Shown here piece by piece: positions 8,018 through 14,416 of a stretch of DNA of 64,000 nt. The DNA is from Corallococcus coralloides DSM 2259. GTDB taxonomy: Bacteria; Myxococcota; Myxococcia; Myxococcales; Myxococcaceae. The DNA lies in the NCBI RefSeq assembly GCF_000255295.1, contig NC_017030.1:7538328-7602327 (forward strand), in the 5' to 3' direction. The notes beneath the pieces are model-generated. The model saw only the letters and a program-made list of their open reading frames with translations. It was not told the DNA's origin and ran no database searches. Each line of letters starts with the position of its first letter. The stretch's first letter is position 1. A program made the translations under genes and the position numbers.

Positions 8018-9016
8018 TCAGCCCTGTCGGGAGCCCCTCGGCCGTCTGCCGCGGGGGCTCTCGCCGGCGTACCGCCGGTACACGCGTCGAAAGGCAGCCG
8101 CGTCGGCGTAGCCCACCCGGGCGGCGACGTCATCGACCGAGTCCCGCGTCGTCTCCAGGAGGTGGGAGGCATGCGCCACGCGGACCCGCTGCACGAACTC
8201 GAGCGGCGTCATGCCCAGGCCGGCCTGGACCCGTCGCGCGAGCGTGCGCGAGGACGTGGCGGCGGCGCGGGCGAGCTCCTCCAGCGTCAACTGCCGGCCG
8301 AGGTTCGCGGTGATGAACCGCTCGACCGCGCTCAGCGCCGGGTCCGACACGCGCAGGTGCTCCATCACCATGTATCGGGACTGCGAAACGCGCTCGTCGA
8401 GCACGAGGTAGCGAGCCGCCAGGTGCGCCAGGGAGGGGCTCGCGACGCGCGCGACGATGGCCAGCATCAAGTCGGCGTGCGCGAAGGCCGAGCCCGCGGT
8501 GAGGACGCCGTCACTCTCGATGACCATCCGGTCCGCACGGACGGTGACCTGCGGGAAGCGGCGCACGAACGCGGGCACCAGCCACCAGGTCGTCGTCGCG
8601 TTCCGTCCCTCCAGGAGTCCCGCCGCCGCCAGGACGAAGGTCGCCGAGCACGATGCCGCGACCGTCGCCCCCTTCGCCGCCGCTCGCGCCAGCAGCTCCA
8701 TGCCGCGCGCGGTGTCGGCGCGGGAGAGCAACTGTTCGATGGCGCGCTCGCTGGCCGCGGAGAGCCCGGGCACCAGCAGCACATCTCCCGCCTTCACGCT
8801 TCGCAGGCTGAGCGCTCCGTCCACGCAGACGGAGCGTCCCGTGCCGGAGCGGACCGGGCGGCCGTCCAGCGACACCACGCGTTGACGCAGTGGGTTCGCT
8901 CGTGGAACGCCCGGGACGAGGCCTGACTCCAACAGGCGCGTGGCCGTGTTGATCACGTCGAGGCCGACACCCAGCGGGCCCTCGGCCACGCCATCCAGCA
9001 CGACATGCAAGATCAT
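8018..9016 (-). CDS. GlxA-type transcriptional regulator (DJ-1/PfpI plus AraC HTH)
   Basis: This 332-residue protein starts at 9016 (MILHVVLDGVAEG), where family members usually begin; an ATG at 9082 would add 22 residues. The N-terminal two thirds is a DJ-1/PfpI-like class I amidotransferase domain, with VSLDG, VLLVPGLSAAS and GATVAASCSATFVLAAAGLL, in which a Cys lies at the nucleophile elbow. The last 100 residues form an AraC double helix-turn-helix (LTLEELARAAATSSRTLARR and VDDVAARVGYADAAAFRRVY). GlxA regulators usually control a neighbouring catabolic gene. It is divergent from a dienelactone hydrolase gene with about 75 bp between starts, so regulation of that gene is the likely role (inference). 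Confidence 0.85.
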   Translation of the reverse strand: MILHVVLDGVAEGPLGVGLDVINTATRLLESGLVPGVPRANPLRQRVVSLDGRPVRSGTGRSVCVDGALSLRSVKAGDVLLVPGLSAASERAIEQLLSRADTARGMELLARAAAKGATVAASCSATFVLAAAGLLEGRNATTTWWLVPAFVRRFPQVTVRADRMVIESDGVLTAGSAFAHADLMLAIVARVASPSLAHLAARYLVLDERVSQSRYMVMEHLRVSDPALSAVERFITANLGRQLTLEELARAAATSSRTLARRVQAGLGMTPLEFVQRVRVAHASHLLETTRDSVDDVAARVGYADAAAFRRVYRRYAGESPRGRRPRGSRQG

Positions 9017-9091
9017 GTCTGGCAAGGGTAGACCGAAACCTGTCAACGTCGCCACTGGCCCGCCTGGGAGGACTTCCTGCATCGTCCCGGA

Positions 9092-9943
9092 ATGACTTCT
9101 CCCGCCGACGATCCCCTGGATGACTTCGAGCGACGCACCATCACGCTTCAGTCGACCCCGCGCGCCGTCTACGTCGCCGGTCGAGGTCCCGCGGTCATCG
9201 TCATGGCCGAGATGCCAGGCATCAGTCCTCACGTCGCGCGCTTCGCACGCTGGGTCCGGGATGCCGGCTTCACGGTCTACATGCCGTCGTTGTTCGGGAG
9301 GGATGGGGCCTATCCGCAGGCGGAGGAGGGGCTCGCCGTGATGAAGCGGGCCTGCGTGAGCGCGGAGTTCCGCGCGTTCGCTGCGAATGCATCAAGCCCT
9401 GTGACGCAGTGGCTGCGTGCGCTCGCGAGCCTCGCGCACCAGGAATGCGGAGGGCCCGGCGTCGGCGCCATCGGCATGTGCTTCACCGGCAACTTCGCGC
9501 TCAGCCTGATGCTCGAGCCCGCGGTGCTGGCGCCCGTCCTGTGCCAGCCCTCGCTGCCGCTCGACCATCCGGGAGCGATTCAAATCGCCCCCGAGGAGGC
9601 CGCGGCCGTGAAGGAACGGCTCGAGCGTGAAGACCTGACGGTGCTCGCGTACCGCTTCGACGGAGATCGCTTTTGCACGGCACAGCGCTTCGCCGCCTAC
9701 GCCGAAGCGCTGGGGCCTCGCTTCCACCCCAGGGTGCTGCCGTCGTCGGCCGCGAACCCCAGGCCCCCGCCCTTCTTCGAGCGGATCGTCGGCGGTGCTC
9801 ACAGTGTCGTGACCGCGCACCTCATCGACGCGGACGGAGAGCCGACCCTCGCGGCGCGAGACGAGATCCTGTCCTTCTTCGCGCGGAGGCTTCGCCAGGA
9901 AGCAGCCCTGCGAGAAGCCACGGATGAGTCGCCGCTTTCGTGA
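9092..9943 (+). CDS. Dienelactone hydrolase family protein
   Basis: This 283-residue alpha/beta hydrolase has the DLH-type nucleophile elbow GMCFTG (Cys130), a downstream acid in RFDGDRFC and a catalytic His in GGAHSVVT, so the Cys-Asp-His triad of the family is intact. The N-terminal segment AVIVMAEMPGISPHVARFAR matches the strand and oxyanion region. Family members hydrolyse dienelactones and related carboxylic esters in aromatic degradation, but the true substrate here is unknown. It is cytoplasmic, with no signal peptide. It is transcribed divergently from the GlxA-type regulator and ends at a GC-rich hairpin. Confidence 0.85.
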   Translation: MTSPADDPLDDFERRTITLQSTPRAVYVAGRGPAVIVMAEMPGISPHVARFARWVRDAGFTVYMPSLFGRDGAYPQAEEGLAVMKRACVSAEFRAFAANASSPVTQWLRALASLAHQECGGPGVGAIGMCFTGNFALSLMLEPAVLAPVLCQPSLPLDHPGAIQIAPEEAAAVKERLEREDLTVLAYRFDGDRFCTAQRFAAYAEALGPRFHPRVLPSSAANPRPPPFFERIVGGAHSVVTAHLIDADGEPTLAARDEILSFFARRLRQEAALREATDESPLS

Positions 9944-9947
9944 GACA

Positions 9948-9968
9948 GGGGGGCGGTTACCGCCCCCC
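9948..9968. terminator. GC-rich hairpin terminator
   Basis: Arms GGGGGGCGG and CCGCCCCCC with a 3-nt loop lie between the convergent hydrolase gene and the secreted repeat-protein gene. It probably works in both directions. Confidence 0.65.
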
Positions 9969-9982
9969 TTGAAAGCGTGTTG

Positions 9983-10753
9983 CTAATTAATGCAGTTGAG
10001 GAATCCGCCGGGGGTGAACACCGGGATGGAGCTCAGCGCGCCATCCGGAACCTCGCCGTCCGCAGTGGCGGTCACGGGCGACCGATACATGCCGGGGAGG
10101 GAGGAGTTGATAAACCCCAGAGAGTACACGGTGCTGCTCGAGCGCTCGCGCAGAAGAGCGCCACACCAGGGCTGGTCCGTGTTGTCGGCAAGCGTTCCCA
10201 AGGGGACGATCTTCACGCTGGACGCTCCCCCGTAGTAGGCGAGGTCCGCCGCATTGGTGATGGGGTACTTGGCGCCCGCGATATAAAGATAGATCTGGCT
10301 CGTCGTGCGCTCCTGGACCAGGACCTTGTAGGAGTAGTTGTAGAAAACATCACTCCAGCCGGCGTTCGGGATGTTGTTGACGGTCTTCCAGTCATCCCAG
10401 TAGTCCAGCTCCGTGGGACTCGGAATCCACCAGAACTTCTCTCCCACCACGACATAGATCGCGGCATAGCCAAGCTGGCGAAGCAGCGTGCCCTCCTGGG
10501 GAATCTCCGCATAGGAGTTGATGGTGGCCTGGGGCAGCACCACCGTGCTGGCGCCGGAATAATGGCTCCACTGCGCGGGAGGAATGAAGAACCGCGCTCC
10601 GCCCGCCACCACGTATCGGTTTGTCGTGTCCGAGCTGAGCAGAACGTAACCGTCCGGGATGGGCGCGTAGCCCGCGAGCGCCTGAGCGCCAAAGAGGCTC
10701 AGCCCCAGGGCGAGCCAACGAGGAAACATTGCGAGAAGCGAGACAACGCGCAC
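9983..10753 (-). CDS. Secreted protein of four degenerate surface-type repeats
   Basis: This 256-residue protein starts at GTG 10753, where GGAG lies 8-12 nt upstream; ATG 10729 is the alternative. A signal peptide (ending AQALA) is followed by about four repeats of 45-60 residues. Each opens with a loop and strand pattern: GYVLLSSDTTNRYVVAGGA, GTLLRQLGYAAIYVVVGEKF, YKVLVQERTTSQIYLYIAGA and GALLRERSSSTVYSLG. Each repeat contains a hydrophobic beta strand and Trp/Tyr/Pro-rich loops, so a small repetitive beta structure exposed outside the cell is likely. Similar VLR-type repeats are common in myxobacterial secreted proteins, without a known function. Two Cys near the C-terminus (QPWCG, NCIN) could form a disulfide. 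Confidence 0.65.
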   Translation of the reverse strand: MRVVSLLAMFPRWLALGLSLFGAQALAGYAPIPDGYVLLSSDTTNRYVVAGGARFFIPPAQWSHYSGASTVVLPQATINSYAEIPQEGTLLRQLGYAAIYVVVGEKFWWIPSPTELDYWDDWKTVNNIPNAGWSDVFYNYSYKVLVQERTTSQIYLYIAGAKYPITNAADLAYYGGASSVKIVPLGTLADNTDQPWCGALLRERSSSTVYSLGFINSSLPGMYRSPVTATADGEVPDGALSSIPVFTPGGFLNCIN

Positions 10754-11054
10754 GGATTCATCTCCATTCAAGGGTGGGTGCTGCCGAGCGGGCCGGTATC
10801 CGGTGGACACGGCGATTCCGCTGACAGCCGCTGGGGGCGGACAATGATTCGCACTCCCCAGGAGCTGACGTCGCCCCAGGCCGGTGGCGACGCCTTGAAA
10901 GGTAGAACAAACCAAACCCATGGAGCAACGTTTGTTTGTCTGGTGAACGCTATTGCCAGGATTTACACCGGCCCCCGGAAGCACATTGCACCAGCATTGG
11001 AGAAGTCCAGGGAAGGCGCCAAAACCAGGCGCACTCCCCGCGGCAACGACTGCG
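10754..11054. other. Intergenic region without supported gene
   Basis: This holds the promoter side of the secreted repeat protein and the 3' flank of the truncated methyltransferase gene. It is somewhat AT-richer than its neighbours around 10900-10980. No convincing coding frame, RNA gene or repeat was seen. Confidence 0.5.
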
Positions 11055-11699
11055 CTACTCCGCCACGCAGGTGAACACGGTGGCGTGGGGCTGGCGCAGG
11101 TAGGGCTCCCAATAGCTGGCGCCCATGGCGGTGACGCCCTCCGGGGAGACCTGCGGCTCGCGCCAGGTGATGTCGCGGAACCCTGCGTCCCGGAGGGCAG
11201 CCTCGTAGGTGGGCCGCGTCCAGTGGTACGCGACGAGCGTGAAGGGCAGCTCAGGAAGGACGCTGACCATGCGCACCTCGTCGCCCTCCTGGCCGCGGGA
11301 GTGGAGCTCGAAGCCAAAGGGCCGGTAGTAGCCGGAGTCGGCGAGCTGGAGGTCCGGGCTCATGCAGATGGAGACCAGCCTGTGCCCGGGCGCCAGTGCC
11401 CGGTGAAGAGTGCCGCACATCGACCGCAGGTCCTGACGGGTGGGCGCGTAGTGGAGCAGGTACGTCGCCACCACCACATCGAAGACGCCCAGGTCGCCCG
11501 CGCGGGCCGCGTCCTGGACGACGTACTCGATGCCCAGCGGGGCCTCGCGCTCCAGGTGGCGGGCGTAGTCGATCATCCCCTCGGACGCGTCCAGCCCGAC
11601 GACCCTGTTCGCGCCGCGCTGCTTCAACCGCCGGCTGTAGAGCCCGGTGCCACAGGCCACGTCCAGCGCGGACACGAAGAATGCCTCCTGGATCATCAT
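11055..11699 (-). pseudogene. SAM-dependent methyltransferase, 5' truncated
   Basis: The 214 readable codons form a class I methyltransferase: motif I LDVACGTGLYSRRL, the acidic loop GLDASEGMIDYAR, motif IV DVVVATYLLHYA and the post-motif LHRALAPGHRLV. The C-terminal half is complete. However, motif I begins only about 12 residues after the first ATG, while family members carry some 30-40 residues before it for the first helices. The sequence immediately upstream belongs to another, oppositely oriented gene fragment. I infer loss of the 5' end by rearrangement. A GTG behind AGGAGG could still start translation at about codon 10, so a short product is possible but probably inactive. Confidence 0.65.
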
Positions 11700-11700
11700 C

Positions 11701-11787
11701 TATTGCTGCGACGGCAGCGAATGCCGCAGCCCCACCTCGGCTGGCGTTTGCGTCAACTATTGCGCGTCCCACGACGGCGTCTGCTAA
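11701..11787 (+). pseudogene. Tail of a Cys-rich peptide gene
   Basis: On the plus strand the frame from 11701 to the TAA at 11785 encodes 28 residues with six Cys: YCCDGSECRS, GVCVNYC and HDGVC. The spacing resembles small disulfide-rich secreted peptides. The same frame upstream is antisense to the methyltransferase gene and meets a stop at 11638, so the 5' part of this gene is missing. It marks the other side of the junction that truncated the methyltransferase. Confidence 0.45.
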
Positions 11788-11831
11788 CACCGGATTGCCC
11801 ATGACATGGGGGCATCCAGTAGACAGTCCCC

Positions 11832-13310
11832 ATGCCTCCACCGACCGACAGGCGCATCCATCCCATGACGGGGCTGGAGCGCATGCCCCGGACACGCGGC
11901 GCCGGCCCCGAGCGCGCGGGCTTCATCCAGTCGCTCCGGGACCTGTCGGTGACCGGCTCCTCGCCCGAGGTGACGCTCACCTACTTCCCGCCCCTCGAAG
12001 CACCTCCGCTCCGCGACAGGCTCCACCTGGACATCGGCCTCCGGCTGGGCCGCCACCTGCACGAACCCATGCACGGGCGGCTGCCCTACTTCTACGAGCT
12101 CCACGGCAACAGCGAGCCTGGCGCAACGCCAAACGAGGACCTGGTGCTGTATCTGGACCGGGAAATCGAGGTGGTCCTTCCCCCGACTGCACGGCGCCTC
12201 ATGGCCTACGACAACGTCATCGTCCTGGGCCATGACTGGGAGATCCCCTTCTCCGTTCCGCGCATCACCACCCAGGCGATCCTCCGGCTCCACATTCACC
12301 GCTTCCAGCTCGAGGCCCAGGTTCCCCAATCGACCACCGATGCCTTCGGACTCCAGGCCCTGCCGCGGCAATGGCGCCAGATGGTCCCGGCCCAGGCAGC
12401 GGACGTGCTGCCCGTCGAGGTGACAGCGACCGAACGGTACCTGCCTACCGGCGTCCAGCTCGTGTTCTCCACCGCGACCACGTCGATGTCCGACGGGCGG
12501 GCCCTGCTCCCGCTCACGGTCACGCACCTCGCGACGCTCACGGTCACGTCATGGAACCCGGAGTACCCCGCGGGCTGGTGCTACCAGGTGTCGGAAGAGC
12601 CGGGCGCCCGCCGCCGCATGCGCGTGGAGCTCGTCGTGTCGCCACGGAATGTCCGGGTCCGGCTGGAGATCAACGCCCTCCTAGGCGGGCTCGCAGGCAA
12701 CCTGGGCGACAGCGTCCAGCAGGCGGTCCTCCTGTCCTGGCTGGAGCGCTTCATCGACTTGCGGATGGGCAGCGCGGGACGCACCTCCGAGGTGCCCCGT
12801 CCCGGTGCGCGGCACCGGCTCTCCGTGGAGCCGGTCTCCAGCGGGGCGCTCCCATTCGGGCTCGAGGTCTCACACCTCCGGGATGAGCGCGTGGAGCAGT
12901 GGCTGGATACCGTCGAGTTGCTGCTGGGATTCGTTCCCATCGCCGGGGACCTGGTGGACCTGGGGGCGTTCGTGAAGGTCCTGCTCACCGGCGAGGACCT
13001 CCAGGGCCGGGAGGTGTCCCCGGATCAAATGGTCCTCTTCGCGCTCGCGCTGCTGCCCTCCGTTCCCTCCGCCGCGAGGCACCTCCAGGCCCATGTCGAG
13101 GCGGCTCGCGCGACGCTCCGCGAGGCCCACCTCACCCCCGCGAGCCTCCTGGAACGGCTGGAGGCCACCCGTCCCCGTCTCGCGAGCGCCCTGCGCGCGG
13201 GAAGCGGTGAGCAGGCACGGCGGGCGCTGTTGGAGAGCCGGCGGGCACGCCACGTCATCGACCACGGACAGCTCCGGGACGTGCTGCTGCTGGAGAGGAG
13301 GACCCCATGA
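11832..13310 (+). CDS. Unknown protein with pre-toxin TG-like segment, first gene of a three-gene locus
   Basis: This is a 492-residue protein with no signal peptide. The N-terminal half is rich in beta strands (AILRLHIHRFQLEAQ, ALLPLTVTHLATLTVTSW). Residues about 360-420 read LLLGFVPIAGDLVDLGAF followed by TGEDLQGREVSPDQ and a hydrophobic helix. This resembles the pre-toxin TG motif found before toxin domains of polymorphic toxins, where a GxxPxxGD-type hairpin precedes a TGE-type turn. The remaining 70 residues are helical, charged and rich in Arg, with no known nuclease motif. The stop overlaps the next start by 4 bp (ATGA), so the two proteins are probably made together. Function unknown; the toxin reading is inference from one motif. 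Confidence 0.6.
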   Translation: MPPPTDRRIHPMTGLERMPRTRGAGPERAGFIQSLRDLSVTGSSPEVTLTYFPPLEAPPLRDRLHLDIGLRLGRHLHEPMHGRLPYFYELHGNSEPGATPNEDLVLYLDREIEVVLPPTARRLMAYDNVIVLGHDWEIPFSVPRITTQAILRLHIHRFQLEAQVPQSTTDAFGLQALPRQWRQMVPAQAADVLPVEVTATERYLPTGVQLVFSTATTSMSDGRALLPLTVTHLATLTVTSWNPEYPAGWCYQVSEEPGARRRMRVELVVSPRNVRVRLEINALLGGLAGNLGDSVQQAVLLSWLERFIDLRMGSAGRTSEVPRPGARHRLSVEPVSSGALPFGLEVSHLRDERVEQWLDTVELLLGFVPIAGDLVDLGAFVKVLLTGEDLQGREVSPDQMVLFALALLPSVPSAARHLQAHVEAARATLREAHLTPASLLERLEATRPRLASALRAGSGEQARRALLESRRARHVIDHGQLRDVLLLERRTP

Positions 13311-14416
13311 GCGCCGAGAGCCTGGTCCGAAGGCTGATGCGCGCCATCATCCAGGAGCCCTCGACCCGGGCCCGGTGCTTCGCCGGGGACTCCCGGTCCC
13401 TACGGCAGCTCGAGCGGGGAGCGGACGCGTACGAAGTCATCGCCCAGTCGCCGGCCCTCCGGAGACTGGTGACGCGGCACTTCGGTGAGGCGGCCGGCGA
13501 GGAGATTCTCGCCGCAAGCCTGCGATGGCAGGTGGACGCACGGCAGGCGGAGGCCTACCTCGAGCTCCTGATGGATGGCGCGGTACTCGGAACGCACGAA
13601 GCGCTCGTCGCGGCGAAACGGGGAGGCCCGCTGGGGCGTATCCTGGAAAGCGACCACCTCATCGAGCAGCGGCTGCACCGCATGATTCGCGATGGTCCGG
13701 TGGGCCATACCGTGCGCAGCCCGGAGTACGCGCTGCCGTCCGGCGACGCGCAGCGCGCGCTGGAGCGCGACTGGGGGGCGGAGCACCTCGCCGAAACCCG
13801 GTTGATGCAGGACGCGCTCGCGATCCTCGTGCCGGCGAACGAGGTGGTCCACTACCGCATGACCCGGAAGCTCCGCGAGCTCACGCGTGGCGCCTCACGC
13901 CCTGGCCTCCCGGACCTGGCAAGCCTCCCGTCCGTCGCCCCCTGGTACTACATCCATCAGGGCGTCGGCTCGAAGACGGCGCGGATGCGCGAGCTGCTGC
14001 CGTGGCGCCTGGAGGGGGCGTACTCGTATCAGGAGATGCTCGACGCCACCCGCTGGGTGCTCTGCCACGAGTTCAACCTGTCGCCCGTCCTGGAAGAGGC
14101 CATCCGCGAGGACATGGTCGAATCCATCGTCTACGCCATCCAGCATGACGACGAAGCCGCGGAGCTCCTCCTGCCGTCGCTGCCGGGTCCCCGGATCCGC
14201 ACCCCGGACTCGGATCGCCTCGAAGGGGCGGTGCGCGACGCCCTGCGCCTGACGCCGCTGGACGCGAGCCGGTTCGCTCGGGCCCGCTGGAACTACCTTC
14301 CCCCCATCGTTGGACCGGTGGAGCAGGCCGCGGAAGCAGAGCTCGAGCTCAGACGCCTCCTGGAGGGGGAGGCGTCACCTCCCATCGAGGGAGGCTTGCG
14401 TCCTCGCGAAGGCTGA
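13307..14416 (+). CDS. Unknown protein coupled to the pre-toxin-like gene
   Basis: This 369-residue soluble protein starts inside the stop of the previous gene (ATGA overlap), a sign of translational coupling. The sequence looks mostly helical and charged. Features are a Trp/Tyr-rich stretch VAPWYYIHQGVGSKTARMRE, a helical core MLDATRWVLCHEFNLSPV and a run of acidic residues IQHDDEAAELLLP. No catalytic motif, signal peptide or membrane helix is visible. It could be a structural partner, chaperone or immunity protein for the first gene. Its last 68 bp overlap the 3' end of the opposite-strand 929-residue gene, so the two transcripts are complementary there. Confidence 0.55.
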   Translation: MSAESLVRRLMRAIIQEPSTRARCFAGDSRSLRQLERGADAYEVIAQSPALRRLVTRHFGEAAGEEILAASLRWQVDARQAEAYLELLMDGAVLGTHEALVAAKRGGPLGRILESDHLIEQRLHRMIRDGPVGHTVRSPEYALPSGDAQRALERDWGAEHLAETRLMQDALAILVPANEVVHYRMTRKLRELTRGASRPGLPDLASLPSVAPWYYIHQGVGSKTARMRELLPWRLEGAYSYQEMLDATRWVLCHEFNLSPVLEEAIREDMVESIVYAIQHDDEAAELLLPSLPGPRIRTPDSDRLEGAVRDALRLTPLDASRFARARWNYLPPIVGPVEQAAEAELELRRLLEGEASPPIEGGLRPREG

